Source: Phycisphaerae bacterium (lineage in GTDB: Bacteria; Planctomycetota; Phycisphaerae; UBA1845). Taken from it: a stretch of 64,000 bases of DNA. The notes under the pieces were generated by a model. The model had not been told where the DNA came from. It saw nothing but the letters and a program-made list of their open reading frames with translations, and made no database searches. The stretch covers positions 1-64,000 of the forward strand of contig JAGFJJ010000049.1 of NCBI GenBank assembly GCA_024102815.1. Reading direction: 5' to 3'. Of the stretch, positions 1 to 9,501 are shown piece by piece. Within the stretch, counting starts at the first letter, position 1, and the number at the start of each line of letters is the position of its first letter. The position numbers and the translations under genes are program-made.

Positions 1-2
1 TG

Positions 3-1460
3 GCCACCGAGTTGCCCGGTTGGGAGGGGACACACGCGATTCAGATTGATGTTGAGGACGCGCCCAAGGGACAGGACGCCGATTTCTGGTCCTGCTCGAT
101 CAACGTGGGCAAACAACAGTGGTTGACCTTCACGCCGCTTGTGGACGGCATCGCCACGTTTTCCACATGCAACCCGGGAACGACGTACGACACTGTCGTG
201 CGCGCGCTGACCGGCAATTGTGCTGAATCGCTTCTCGTGCTTGACTGCGTTGACGACAGCCTGATTCCATCTTGCGACACCGGTTGTGACAGTTCCGGGC
301 CACGGGGGACCATTGCCGAGTTTCCGGTTGAGGCCGGTGTGCCGTATTACGTCGAAGTCGGCTCGTACAACGACAACGCCTCGGGATGCGACTTGTGTCT
401 GGATGCTACCTTGCAGATCGAGTCTTACTGCACGCTGGACCCCACTCCGCCGCTCGTGGAGATCACCTCGCCAGCGGACTCCGAATGTGTTTGTGGTATG
501 GTCCCCATCACCGGAACGGCCACGGATCCGGAAAGTCCGCTGCGTGAATACCGAATCGAATATCGGCCGCTCGGCGGAAATTGGAGCCTGATCGGCTCGG
601 ACACCGGGCCTGTATCTGCCGGGTCGTTTGGCGAGTGGAATACCTCGGGCCTGAGCCAAGGGTGGTACGTTCTACGGTTGACCGCCACCAACGCTTGCGG
701 GCTGAGCGCTTCCGTCGTGCGAATCGTGCGTTTGGACGGCTATTTTGAGACCCTGATCATTCACGAACCGGCGCATGCAACGGTTGTCGGCGGAAGTGTT
801 TGTTTCGATGGCTCGGCGTCGGATGATTGTTTCGACCAATACGTGGTGTGGTATCGGCCGATCGGCGGTACGTTCGTTCCGGTCGACCCTTCGCAGCCGA
901 TTTACGGGAGCGGTGTGCTCAATGATGCGCTCGCGAGTTGGGATACGACTGGACTGGGGTTGCCGGATGGATCATATGAATTGGAGCTGGCCGGGACTAC
1001 GATCTGCGGAAACGGAGCCGCCCAAACCATATTCGTTGACGTCGATAACACGGCGCCGACGGCGGTCATCACGAGTCCAATGAACTGCGACAGCGTGGAC
1101 GGGATTGTGGACATCGTGGGCACGGCCGCGGACGCAAACCTGGCAGGCTGGTCTCTTTCGTATACCGGCGGCAACACGAATAGCTGGGTGCCGATTGCCT
1201 CGGGAACGGGGAACGTAAGCGGGTCCACGCTCGCCCAGTGGAATACCGCGGGCCTGCCGCCCTGCGCGTACACGCTCCGGCTGGTGGTGGAGGACAGCGC
1301 GGCCGTGAATTGCAGCAGCGCCCTCCATCACAGGACGGAGTATTTAACGACGGTGGCCATCGGCTGGCCCGGTGATTTCGACTGGGACAACGACGGCGAC
1401 GTTGACCTTGTGGACTATCAGGCCTTCGAGGCGATGTTCGACGGGCCGAACGTGCCGTAG
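3..1460 (+). CDS. Secreted repeat protein with C-terminal dockerin-like EF-hand (5' partial)
   Basis: The reading frame is open to the left edge, so the N-terminus and any signal peptide are missing; 485 codons are visible. A Cys-rich N-terminal module is followed by three related beta-sandwich repeats of about 100 residues, each opening with an ITSP motif, containing GTA and a W-N-T-x-G-L segment, and closing with a Y-x-L-R/E-L strand. The last 30 residues contain DWDNDGDVDLVDYQAF, a dockerin/EF-hand style calcium loop common at the C-termini of planctomycete exported proteins. It is probably an extracellular or surface protein; its binding partner cannot be told from sequence. It converges on dapF, leaving only 12 bases between stop codons. 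Confidence 0.75.
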   Translation, partial: ATELPGWEGTHAIQIDVEDAPKGQDADFWSCSINVGKQQWLTFTPLVDGIATFSTCNPGTTYDTVVRALTGNCAESLLVLDCVDDSLIPSCDTGCDSSGPRGTIAEFPVEAGVPYYVEVGSYNDNASGCDLCLDATLQIESYCTLDPTPPLVEITSPADSECVCGMVPITGTATDPESPLREYRIEYRPLGGNWSLIGSDTGPVSAGSFGEWNTSGLSQGWYVLRLTATNACGLSASVVRIVRLDGYFETLIIHEPAHATVVGGSVCFDGSASDDCFDQYVVWYRPIGGTFVPVDPSQPIYGSGVLNDALASWDTTGLGLPDGSYELELAGTTICGNGAAQTIFVDVDNTAPTAVITSPMNCDSVDGIVDIVGTAADANLAGWSLSYTGGNTNSWVPIASGTGNVSGSTLAQWNTAGLPPCAYTLRLVVEDSAAVNCSSALHHRTEYLTTVAIGWPGDFDWDNDGDVDLVDYQAFEAMFDGPNVP

Positions 1461-1472
1461 GATGCGTTGGGA

Positions 1473-2312
1473 CTAATCCAGCGGGAGGTGAACCTCACCT
1501 TCGAAGACCTCGACGGCGGGGCCGGTCATTTGCACGGGACCATCGGTCGTCCATTCGACGTGAAGCTCCCCTCCGGGGAGTGCCACGACAACGTCGCGAT
1601 CCGTTCGACCGGTAAGAACGCCGGCCACGCACACCGCGCAGGCTCCGCTTCCGCAGGCGCGCGTGGCTCCGCTGCCGCGCTCCCACGTGCGCATGGAGAT
1701 TCTGCCGGGGGAGTCGACGCGGGCGAAGTGGGTGTTGATGCGCTCGGGGAAGACCGCGGCGTACTCGAAGCGCGGACCCAGATCGACCAGGTCGATCGTG
1801 TGGATCTTCTCCATGAAGACGACCGCGTGGGGATTGCCCATCGAGACGCAGGTAACCTCGAAGACGGTCCCGTCGATCTCGAGGGGGAAGTCGATGACGC
1901 GCTCGACGGGGATGAGCGTGGGAATCGCCGATGAATCGAGGATCGGGGTGCCCATGTCGACGCGGACGCTGATGACTTCCGTGCCGCGCATCCGGCACCA
2001 GAGGGTTCGAAGTCCGGCGTCGGTTTCGATGATGACCTGAGGGCCTGCGGCCAATTCGTGCTCGACGGCGTACTTGGCCACGCAGCGAATGCCGTTTCCG
2101 CAGGTCGGCGAGCGCGAGCCGTCGGCGTTGTACATCTCCATGCGTACGTCGCCGCGCTGCGAGGGGCCGATGAGAATCAGTCCGTCGGCGCCGATGCCGG
2201 TGTGGCGGTCGGACAGGCGGCGGGCGAGGAATGCCGGATCCGGCACCGATTCGCGAAAGGTGTTGATGTAGATGTAGTCGTTCCCCAGGCCGTGCATTTT
2301 GGTGAAGCGCAT
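1473..2312 (-). CDS. dapF: Diaminopimelate epimerase
   Basis: Interconverts LL- and meso-diaminopimelate in the lysine/peptidoglycan pathway; cytoplasmic. The 279 residues match the family's usual length. The N-terminus carries MHGLGNDYIYI. The two catalytic cysteines are visible: Cys71 in PTCGNGIRC and Cys220 in ERGSGATRACGSGAC. It is the last gene of the long minus-strand flagellar run, 52 bases after the preceding small gene, and is probably only a positional neighbour since its role is in cell-wall and lysine synthesis. Confidence 0.96.
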   Translation of the reverse strand: MRFTKMHGLGNDYIYINTFRESVPDPAFLARRLSDRHTGIGADGLILIGPSQRGDVRMEMYNADGSRSPTCGNGIRCVAKYAVEHELAAGPQVIIETDAGLRTLWCRMRGTEVISVRVDMGTPILDSSAIPTLIPVERVIDFPLEIDGTVFEVTCVSMGNPHAVVFMEKIHTIDLVDLGPRFEYAAVFPERINTHFARVDSPGRISMRTWERGSGATRACGSGACAVCVAGVLTGRTDRDVVVALPGGELHVEWTTDGPVQMTGPAVEVFEGEVHLPLD

Positions 2313-2364
2313 GGCGACACTCTACCGCGCCCGAGCGGGGGGAACAGAATGCCGGTTGCCCGCA

Positions 2365-2685
2365 TCAGACGCGGATATCGAGGTGGGGTCGTTCGCCGTC
2401 GGGCCGGTCGTCGTCCGGGGTCTCGTCGTCGGATTCCGGTTTCGTCTGTTCGTCGTCGGATTCGAACGGTCTTCCCTGGCTTCCGGCACCCTCGGCGTCG
2501 CTGTAGACGCGCGTGCCCAATTCGGCCGTATCGACAATTTCGCCGGCCTCGGTGACGTTGCGGTTCTGCTGCTGGGCCTGGTGACTCTGGCCGGTTCGCG
2601 CCGCGTCGCGTTCCCTCCCGACCTCGCGTGCCTGGTACCCCGCCTGGGCGGCCGAAGCGGCGATGTCGGAGGGGATTTCGGCCAT
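2365..2685 (-). CDS. Small hydrophilic protein downstream of fliA, function unknown
   Basis: Encodes 106 residues from ATG at 2685, chosen because GGGAGGAG lies six bases upstream. The protein has no membrane segment and no cysteine. The N-terminal half is Ala/Gln/Arg-rich (AAQAGYQAREVGRERDAAR) and the C-terminal half is very acidic and disordered (ESDDEQTKPESDDETPDDD). I do not recognise a family. It sits 58 bases after fliA on the same strand, so it is probably co-transcribed; whether it acts on FliA or on the flagellum is unknown. Confidence 0.7.
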   Translation of the reverse strand: MAEIPSDIAASAAQAGYQAREVGRERDAARTGQSHQAQQQNRNVTEAGEIVDTAELGTRVYSDAEGAGSQGRPFESDDEQTKPESDDETPDDDRPDGERPHLDIRV

Positions 2686-2743
2686 GGCGACTCCTCCCAC
2701 GGACGATGAGGCCGATGTTGATCAGGCCGAGGGAACGGTGGCG

Positions 2744-3577
2744 TCACGCCTCGGCATACTGCTCGATCTCCCGGGCGCGGCGGCCCCACTGCGACTGGAG
2801 GCGCTCCATGATCGAGGAGTGCATTTGCGACACGCGGCTTTCGGAGAGGCTCAGCGTGGCGCCGATCTCCTTCATGGTCATCTCTTCATAATAGTACAAA
2901 ATGAGGATGAGTCGCTCCGCCCGGGACATGCCGCGGGTGAGGAGGGCCTTGAGATCGCGTTTCTGGCTCTCGACGACGGGATTTCGCCCGCGTTTGTCCA
3001 CGATGACATCGATTTCGAAGACGTCCTTTCCGGAGTCGTTGTCGTTGAATTGGCGGGAAAGGGAAACCTGTGAGACGGCGGTAGCGTCGCGCATCATGCG
3101 GTCAAACTCCCGATAAGAGACACCAAAGCGTTCCGCCAATTCGGACTGCGTCGGCGCCCGCCCCAGGTTCTGCTCCAACTCCTGCCGGGCACGGGTCAGC
3201 TGGTGGGACTTGTGCCGAACCAGGCGCGGAACCCAGTCCATGCCACGCAGCTCGTCGAGAATGGCGCCGCGGATGCGCGGGGCGCAGTAGGTTTCGAACT
3301 TGACGCCCCGGTGAGGATCGAAGGCCTCGATGGCGTCCATGAGTCCGAAGACGCCGGCCGAGAGGAGATCGTCCAGCTCCACCTCGTCGGGAAGCCGAGC
3401 CGCAATGCGCTCGGCGTTGTAGCGCACGATGGGAAGATAGTTCTCCAGCAGCGCGTTTCGGGCGGCGGGGTCATGGTCCTGCCGGTACTGCTCCCAACAG
3501 CGTGCGACGTGGGGATCGACGGACGAACGGCGTCGCGTTGCGGGCTGACGCTCCTCCTTGGCGATGGTTGCTTCCAT
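2744..3577 (-). CDS. fliA: RNA polymerase sigma factor FliA/WhiG family (sigma-28)
   Basis: Directs RNA polymerase to late flagellar promoters. The 277 residues hold region 2 (LPDEVELDDLLSAGVFGLMD, then FDPHRGVKFETYCAPRIRGA and ILDELRGMDWVPR, the FliA/WhiG signature), region 3 (LGRAPTQSELAERFGVS) and region 4 (ERLILILYYYEEMTMKEIG, then LSLSESRVSQMHSSIMERL). AAGGAG lies about 12 bases before the ATG. It is located at the distal end of the flagellar locus after flhF-flhG, as in many bacteria. The late genes it would serve (filament, caps) are outside the window. Confidence 0.95.
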   Translation of the reverse strand: MEATIAKEERQPATRRRSSVDPHVARCWEQYRQDHDPAARNALLENYLPIVRYNAERIAARLPDEVELDDLLSAGVFGLMDAIEAFDPHRGVKFETYCAPRIRGAILDELRGMDWVPRLVRHKSHQLTRARQELEQNLGRAPTQSELAERFGVSYREFDRMMRDATAVSQVSLSRQFNDNDSGKDVFEIDVIVDKRGRNPVVESQKRDLKALLTRGMSRAERLILILYYYEEMTMKEIGATLSLSESRVSQMHSSIMERLQSQWGRRAREIEQYAEA

Positions 3578-3643
3578 TCCTCAAACTCCTTGTGCTTCCT
3601 TGCCGGGGCTCTTGATGTTCAGGCACTCAATGAAAGTCGCGGC

Positions 3644-3988
3644 TCAGGCGCGCGCGCCCGCCTGGTCCGCACCGACGGCCGGAGCTTCCGGCGTCGGGCC
3701 GTCAGACGAATTCAGATCTTCGGCGTATTGTCTTCTGGTTTCGGATTCGCGGCGGCGTTCATGATCGCGGATGACCACCTGGGCGGCGGCACCGACGGCG
3801 AATCCGATCAGGCAGAAAAGGAAAAGCGCGAGAATCGATCGGGACAGGGTGACCGTGACGGGATTCTGCACGAGCAGTCCGGCCACCGCAGTGATGCAGA
3901 AGGCAAGCAGGCCGAGGCCTGCGCCGGTGAATCGTGCGACCATGGCGTGCAACGTCCGTGTCACGGGAAACATCGAAACCATGAACAA
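3644..3988 (-). CDS. Small two-helix membrane protein between flhG and fliA
   Basis: Up to 114 residues with two hydrophobic helices, roughly residues 22-42 (TGAGLGLLAFCITAVAGLLV) and 50-70 (SILALFLFCLIGFAVGAAAQ). A charged cytoplasmic-type tail rich in Arg and Glu follows (DHERRRESETRRQYAEDL), then a Pro/Ala end. The start is uncertain: a TTG at 3988 is 12 bases after GGGAGG, and an ATG lies two codons further in. Family not recognised. Its place inside the flhF-flhG-fliA block suggests a membrane-associated role linked to flagellar placement or regulation, which is an inference from position only. Confidence 0.7.
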   Translation of the reverse strand: MFMVSMFPVTRTLHAMVARFTGAGLGLLAFCITAVAGLLVQNPVTVTLSRSILALFLFCLIGFAVGAAAQVVIRDHERRRESETRRQYAEDLNSSDGPTPEAPAVGADQAGARA

Positions 3989-4101
3989 AAACCGCGCGAA
4001 CCTCCCGGCGGAGATCCGGCGCCTGTCGCCACGGCTTTGATGTCTGCCATCTCATCGACCCCGGCATCCGTGCCGGAAGGTCTTGTCGCCCGCGCCTCAT
4101 C

Positions 4102-4959
4102 CTAACCGAAAATCCCGACGACCCTGCGGAAGAAACTCATCCTTGTGCTCTCCGGTTGTTGAGACCGGGAGAGCGTTTCCGCAAGGGCCGCGACACACGC
4201 GCTCGCATTGCAGTCCGGAAACCGGATCACGAACGGGCATCGCGCGTCAACGGCACGGGCGACGGCGGTATCATGCACCATGTACCCCAAGTCTGCAACA
4301 GATAAGTTGAGAAATTTTTGCGCGACATTCGCGATGCGTTCATATGTCTGCGCGGCCGCCAGTCGGGAGTCGGCCATGTTCACAAACAGTCCGACGCGCC
4401 CTTCAAAGCGCTCGCGGAGAAGCACCTTGATGGTGGCATAGGCATCCGTGACGGCGGTGGGTTGAGGCGTGGTCACCACCACAACCGTGTCCGCAGAGGC
4501 GGCAAAGGTCATCACGTTACGGGAGATGCCGGCACCACAATCCAAAACAACGATATCAGTACTGTCTTCCAGGGTTTCGAGCTGCGAAAGAAGAGACTGG
4601 CGGTCGAACTCGGAGAGGTCGGCCAGCTCTCCCAGCCCTGAGGCGCCGGGTACGAAGCGCAGTCCGGCCGGTCCGCGCACGCACACTTCCTCCAGAGATT
4701 CCGTTCCGCTGATGACATGGGAGAGCGTATGGCGGGGCTGCATACCGAGGAGAACGTCGGAGTTGGCCAGGCCCAGGTCCACATCGACCAGCGTTACGCG
4801 GCTGCCGCGGACGGCCAGGCAAATGGACGTGTTCACGGCGATGTTGGATTTCCCGACACCACCCTTTCCACTGGTGATGGCGATGACGTGGGCGCGGCGC
4901 GCACCGCGCCGGCACATTTCTCGAAGTCGCGTGGCCTGATCTACCCTTCCCGGGAGCAT
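4102..4959 (-). CDS. flhG: FlhG/YlxH MinD-like ATPase, flagellar number regulator
   Basis: MinD/ParA-type ATPase that works with FlhF to control flagellar number and placement at the membrane. The 285 residues show the deviant Walker A ITSGKGGVGKSNIAVNTS near residue 30, the ADP-binding DVDLGLANSD loop, and the switch LDCGAGISRNV. The N-terminus begins LPGRVDQATRLREMCR, resembling the DQA(x)LR segment of FlhG that stimulates the FlhF GTPase. It lies 138 bases after flhF in the same direction. No C-terminal amphipathic helix is obvious; the end is Phe-rich (RMSFFRRVVGIFG) and could serve for membrane contact. Confidence 0.93.
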   Translation of the reverse strand: MLPGRVDQATRLREMCRRGARRAHVIAITSGKGGVGKSNIAVNTSICLAVRGSRVTLVDVDLGLANSDVLLGMQPRHTLSHVISGTESLEEVCVRGPAGLRFVPGASGLGELADLSEFDRQSLLSQLETLEDSTDIVVLDCGAGISRNVMTFAASADTVVVVTTPQPTAVTDAYATIKVLLRERFEGRVGLFVNMADSRLAAAQTYERIANVAQKFLNLSVADLGYMVHDTAVARAVDARCPFVIRFPDCNASACVAALAETLSRSQQPESTRMSFFRRVVGIFG

Positions 4960-5097
4960 CGACGGTCCTCCGGGGGCGCAGCGCAGAACTCACAGCCCCT
5001 GCGTGCCTCGCCACGCCCACTGGAGCGGTAACCTTCCGGATTTACAATGGTAATGATTGAGCGGGCCTCAGCCATTGGGACTTTCCCCCGATTTTCT

Positions 5098-6276
5098 TCA
5101 GCGTCGCACTTCCTGTTCTCCAAGAATCAACGCCGCCAGTCGCCGCCGTTCACCGACTTCGATGTCATCCGGAACATCCTGCCCGGTGGTTACATAGGAG
5201 AGTTGCGCCTCGGCCTTCTGGAGCACGGAGAGGATCACACCGAAACCGATGGCTTCATCAAGCTTGGTCAGGATCACGCGGTCAATGCCCACCGGGCGGA
5301 AGCGCTCAATGGCGTCGTGCAGCACGGACTCACCGCTGGTTGCGGAAAGGACAAGATGAACCTCGTCCGGACGGGCGACGCGGAAGAAACTCTGGAGTTC
5401 GCGCAGCTTGATGGTGTCCCGCTGGCTGCGCCCCGCGGTATCGATCAGGATCACGTCGCAATCCTGCATGCGCTGGAGGGCCGTGCGCAGGTGCTCGGGC
5501 GAGACGGCTACTTCGAGCGGGACGTCGATGATGTGGGCGTACGTGCGAAGCTGCTCGACCGCGGCGATGCGGTAGGTGTCGAGGGTGATGAGCCCGACCC
5601 TGCGATTCTGCCGCAGGCCGAAGTTGGCGGCCAACTTGGCGATGGTCGTGGTCTTGCCCACGCCGGTGGGGCCGATGAGCGCGATGGTCCGCGGGCGGTC
5701 GGTTCGCCGGGGAACGGGCGCGCCGCCGACGGGGAGCATTTCTTCCAGGGCGGCTGCCAGTCGACTTCGCACGACTTCGGGCTTGTGCAACTGCTCGGCC
5801 GACAATTCTCCGCGAAGGCGATCGATCAATTGCTGGGCAAGCTGCTCGGCGACACGGTTTTCGACAAGCTTCTGGTAGGTGTCGACGAGGAACTCCGGAA
5901 CGCCATTGATGCGCGACCGGCGCGACTCGCGCACGAGCTCTCCCACGACGCTCTTGAGTGATCCGAGTTCGGCAAGCAGGGGATCGGTCTTGGGCATGGA
6001 TGAGTCGCCCGGCTCGACGGTGCGCCGGCGCGATTCCCCGCGTAAGGGCATGCCGGTGGGTCCCGCCGCAGAAGGTCCACCGCGCGGCGAGGCGGGTGGA
6101 AGGTCGGCCACGTCGCGGACGGCCGTGATCTCGACAAAGGGCCTGCCGCCCAGACCGAACACGCCTCCGCGTGTACCGGACCGGGTACTGAGGATCACTG
6201 CGTCGCGTCCGAACTGGCGCTTGACCTGGTCCAGCGCCTCGGCCATGTTTCTACCGCTAAACGTTTTGAGCTTCAT
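5098..6276 (-). CDS. flhF: FlhF, SRP-type GTPase for flagellar placement
   Basis: SRP-family GTPase that marks the site of flagellar assembly. The 392 residues start with the typical MKLKTFSGRNMAEALDQVK basic N-domain. The NG domain has G1 GPTGVGKTTTIAKLA, the DTYRIAAVEQLRTYA insertion, G3 DTAGRSQRD, G4 TKLDEA and the closing GQDVPDDIE. The gene overlaps the end of flhA by 20 bases, which supports translational coupling, and is followed by flhG. The linker between residues 75 and 115 is Pro/Arg/Ser-rich, as is common in this family. Confidence 0.96.
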   Translation of the reverse strand: MKLKTFSGRNMAEALDQVKRQFGRDAVILSTRSGTRGGVFGLGGRPFVEITAVRDVADLPPASPRGGPSAAGPTGMPLRGESRRRTVEPGDSSMPKTDPLLAELGSLKSVVGELVRESRRSRINGVPEFLVDTYQKLVENRVAEQLAQQLIDRLRGELSAEQLHKPEVVRSRLAAALEEMLPVGGAPVPRRTDRPRTIALIGPTGVGKTTTIAKLAANFGLRQNRRVGLITLDTYRIAAVEQLRTYAHIIDVPLEVAVSPEHLRTALQRMQDCDVILIDTAGRSQRDTIKLRELQSFFRVARPDEVHLVLSATSGESVLHDAIERFRPVGIDRVILTKLDEAIGFGVILSVLQKAEAQLSYVTTGQDVPDDIEVGERRRLAALILGEQEVRR

Positions 6277-8347
6277 CGTTTATGTTCGCCATGCCGTGGG
6301 TTTCGACCTCGAAACCACGAACGATTTCGCTGTAGGACATCACCACCGCCGCGGGCAGTTGCACCTCGATCATCCGCCGCACCCAGGGGCGTATCTGCGG
6401 AGGACACAGGACGACGGGAAAGCGGCCGCGATTGGCGGACGCGGCTTTCTGCAGCAGCTCGCGGATGGCACCGACGATGCGCGTCTGCACGGCGCCGGGA
6501 AGCGTAAGCACCGTTCCGCGATCCGAACGATCCAGGCTCTTGCCGATCAACTCCTCCACCGCCGGAGCGAGCGTAATGCAGTGAATGCGGCCGTCGTCTG
6601 CCTTGTGCAGATGGCACAATGTGCGGGCGAGGGCGCTGCGGGCGTATTCGGTGAGGATTTCCGTATCGCGGGTGCGCGGAGCGATGTCCGCGACCGTTTC
6701 GATGATCGATTCGAGGTCGCGGATGGGAACGCGCTCGCGCAATAGCGCCTGCAGTACGCGCTGGATCTCGCCGGGCTTGAGGACATCGGGGATAACCTCT
6801 TCGACCAGCTTCGGCGAGCGTTCGCGGAGGTTGTCGATGAGGCGGGCGACCTCTTGCCGCGTGAGCAGCTCGTCCGCGTGGCGACGGATGATCTCCTGAA
6901 TGAACGTGGTCACGACGCTGCTGGGCTCGACCACGGTGTAGTTGCGATGCTCGGCTTCGTGGCGCTGGCTCTCGTCGATCCAGAGAGCCGCGAGTCCGAA
7001 GACCGGCTCTTTGGTCTCCGTACCGTTGACGCGCTGCGTGACGGCACCGGAGTCGATGGCGAGCAGTTGCCCCGGCATGATCTCGGCCTTGCCGACCTCG
7101 AGCCCGCGAATCTTCACGCGGAACTCGTTGGGCTGAAGGCGGATGTCGTCGCGAATGCGAATGGGCGGCACGACGATGCCGAGCTCCTGGGCAATTTGCC
7201 GGCGGAGATTGGTGATGCGGTCGAGCAGGTCGCCGCCCTGTTTGCGATCGACGAGCTTGATGAGCCCGTAGCCGACGTCGAGTTCCATGGGATCGGGAGC
7301 GATGTGCTTCTCGACGCGCTCGGAGGGCTGCGCGGCCTTGGCTTTCGCGGCCGACGCCGCAGCCAGCGCCACCTGCGTGCGGCGGTTGAGCACAAACGCG
7401 AGGGTAACCGTCGAGAGCGCGAGCCCAAGGATCGGAATCTTGGGCAGCGGTGTGAGACCCAGCACGAGCAGGAACGCCGCCGTAATCACCAGCGCCACCG
7501 GCTGGCCGGTGAGCTGCCCCAGCAATTCGTCGCCCAAGCTCTTCTTCGACGCGGAACGGGTAACGAGCATGGCCGCGGCGATGGAGACGATGAAGGCGGG
7601 AATCTGGGAGACGAGTCCGTCGCCGATGGTCAGGATGGTGAAGCGGCGGAGGGTCTCGCTGAGCGGGAGTCCCATCTGCACGAGACCGACGTACACGCCG
7701 CCGACGATGTTGATGAGCGTGATGATGATGCCGGCGATGGCGTCGCCGCGGACGAACTTGCTGGCACCGTCCATGGCTCCGTAGAAGTCGGCTTCGCGGG
7801 TGATTTCGGAGCGGCGCTGTTTGGCTTCCTGCTCCGTGATCGTTCCCGCGTTGAGGTCGGCGTCGACGGCCATCTGCTTGCCGGGCATGCCGTCGAGGGT
7901 GAATCGCGCGGCCACTTCGGCGATGCGCGTGGCGCCCTTGGTGATGACCACGAACTGAATGATGACCACGATGGCGAAGATGATGATCGCCACGGCCAGC
8001 GATCCGCGGGCAACGAATCCGCCGAACGTCTCGATCACCTGCCCGGCGTCGCCATCGGTCAGGATGAGGCGGGTCGTGGCGATGTTGAGCACGAGGCGGA
8101 ACAGCGTCAGCCCGAGGAGCAGCGACGGGAAGGACGAGAATTCCAGGGGCCCGGCGATGTACATCACGGTCAGCAGGACGACGCCGGAAAGCGTGATATT
8201 GATCAAGAGCAGGAAGTCCATCGCCGAGGTGGGCAATGGAATGAGGATGACGAGGATCAGCGCCAGCGCGGCCACGGGCAAAGCGGCACCGTAGTACCTG
8301 CTCAGCACGTCGAGAAACCGCAAGTTTGGCAGCTTCGATTTCGCCAT
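6257..8347 (-). CDS. flhA: FlhA, flagellar type III export gate subunit
   Basis: Largest membrane subunit of the flagellar export gate; its cytoplasmic ring receives substrate-chaperone complexes and couples export to proton flow. The 696 residues comprise an N-terminal half with about eight hydrophobic helices (first near residue 18-40) and the FHIPEP-type region (MPGKQMAVDADLNAG and READFYGAMDGASKFVRGDA). A soluble C-terminal half follows a basic linker near residue 335. The preceding gene is flhB (68 bases away) and flhF overlaps its end. Length and motifs fit the family fully. Confidence 0.98.
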   Translation of the reverse strand: MAKSKLPNLRFLDVLSRYYGAALPVAALALILVILIPLPTSAMDFLLLINITLSGVVLLTVMYIAGPLEFSSFPSLLLGLTLFRLVLNIATTRLILTDGDAGQVIETFGGFVARGSLAVAIIIFAIVVIIQFVVITKGATRIAEVAARFTLDGMPGKQMAVDADLNAGTITEQEAKQRRSEITREADFYGAMDGASKFVRGDAIAGIIITLINIVGGVYVGLVQMGLPLSETLRRFTILTIGDGLVSQIPAFIVSIAAAMLVTRSASKKSLGDELLGQLTGQPVALVITAAFLLVLGLTPLPKIPILGLALSTVTLAFVLNRRTQVALAAASAAKAKAAQPSERVEKHIAPDPMELDVGYGLIKLVDRKQGGDLLDRITNLRRQIAQELGIVVPPIRIRDDIRLQPNEFRVKIRGLEVGKAEIMPGQLLAIDSGAVTQRVNGTETKEPVFGLAALWIDESQRHEAEHRNYTVVEPSSVVTTFIQEIIRRHADELLTRQEVARLIDNLRERSPKLVEEVIPDVLKPGEIQRVLQALLRERVPIRDLESIIETVADIAPRTRDTEILTEYARSALARTLCHLHKADDGRIHCITLAPAVEELIGKSLDRSDRGTVLTLPGAVQTRIVGAIRELLQKAASANRGRFPVVLCPPQIRPWVRRMIEVQLPAAVVMSYSEIVRGFEVETHGMANINDEAQNV

Positions 8348-8415
8348 CCGTTCGTCCTGTCACTTCGACTCAAAGCGAGGGTCGCTTCGCGCCGAAGTAG
8401 ACCGCAATCAAACTG

Positions 8416-9486
8416 TCATGCCGCCCGAACCGGGGAACGGCCGGTCAACTCGTACACGTAGGCCAGGATCTCCGCGATCGCCCGGTAGAATCGTTCCGGG
8501 ATGTACTGACCAACCTCCACCGAAGCGAAGACGGCCCGCGCCAGCGGCGGACGCTCCACCACGGGGATGCCATACTCCGACGCAAGCTGCCGAATGCGCA
8601 GCGCGGCGTAATCGGCTCCCTTGGCCACGACCTGCGGTGCGGGCATCTCGGTCGCATCGTATTGAATGGCCACCGCGACGTGGGTGGGATTGGAAATCAC
8701 GACGTCGGCCTTGGCCATGTCCTTTCGCAATCGCTGCATGGCCAGTTGCATCTGCACCTGGCGACGTCGTGCCTTGAGCTTGGGGTCGCCCTCCATGCTG
8801 CGGTATTCGTCCTTCACTTCCTCCTTGGTCATGCGCAGATCCTGGCTGTGGCGGAAGCGCTGCCATGCGAAATCGGCCAGCGCCAGCACAAACAGGACGA
8901 CCGCCAGGCGAATGCCGAGTTCGAAGGTCAGGTGCGCGCCGAGGAGAAGCACGTCCGACGCGCCGAGCGTCAGGGCGAAGAGGATCTCGGCCGAGCGATC
9001 GCGGAGCGTCAGCACCACGATGGTGACCACCAGCACGAGCTTGGCCAGGTTGATTGCCGTGGTCATGAGCATGCGCATGGAAAAGAGGCGCTGGATGCCG
9101 CTCAGGGGATTGATTTTGCTCAACGACGGCGTAAGCGGATGGAGCGTGAGCAGCAGCCCCACCTGGGCGAGCAGCGAGCCGAGAATCGCCGCGAAGACGA
9201 TGAGCAGGAGCGGGCCGAGCCGCCAGAGCAATTCCCGCCCGATGGCCTTGAGAAAGACGGGGACTTCGGCGGGATTCGGGGGCGCGTCCGCGGTCAGTGC
9301 CGTGCGGAGGATCGCCTCCATCGCCTGCCAGAGATCGTCGCCCACGACGTACAGAACGCAAAGCGGAATCAGCAGGGCGACGGCCGCGGGCAACTCCTGG
9401 CTGCGCGCAACCTGCCCTTTCTTCCGGGCCTCTTCCTTTCGGCGCGGCGTTGCAGGTTCGGTCCGTTCGTCGGCACCCAATGCCAT
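8416..9486 (-). CDS. flhB: FlhB, export switch protein of the flagellar secretion system
   Basis: Inner-membrane export component that switches substrate class from rod/hook to filament after self-cleavage. The 356 residues open with a charged stretch (ERTEPATPRRKEEARKKGQV) typical of the family. Four hydrophobic segments follow, then the cytoplasmic domain with the autocleavage NPTH motif (DVVISNPTHVAVAIQYD) and the conserved PPLARA and IPERFYRAIAEILA segments. It stands between fliR (15 bases) and flhA. Confidence 0.97.
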   Translation of the reverse strand: MALGADERTEPATPRRKEEARKKGQVARSQELPAAVALLIPLCVLYVVGDDLWQAMEAILRTALTADAPPNPAEVPVFLKAIGRELLWRLGPLLLIVFAAILGSLLAQVGLLLTLHPLTPSLSKINPLSGIQRLFSMRMLMTTAINLAKLVLVVTIVVLTLRDRSAEILFALTLGASDVLLLGAHLTFELGIRLAVVLFVLALADFAWQRFRHSQDLRMTKEEVKDEYRSMEGDPKLKARRRQVQMQLAMQRLRKDMAKADVVISNPTHVAVAIQYDATEMPAPQVVAKGADYAALRIRQLASEYGIPVVERPPLARAVFASVEVGQYIPERFYRAIAEILAYVYELTGRSPVRAA

Positions 9487-9501
9487 GATTCACACCCACA
9501 C

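Noticed and set aside
4941..5123. 60-codon minus-strand frame between flhF and flhG
   Set aside because: It overlaps both neighbours and has no recognisable sequence or good ribosome binding site.
6854..8461. Long open frame (over 500 codons) on the plus strand opposite flhA
   Set aside because: It is an antisense shadow: high GC leaves the opposite strand open, and its translation is low-complexity Asp/Glu/His/Arg without any domain.
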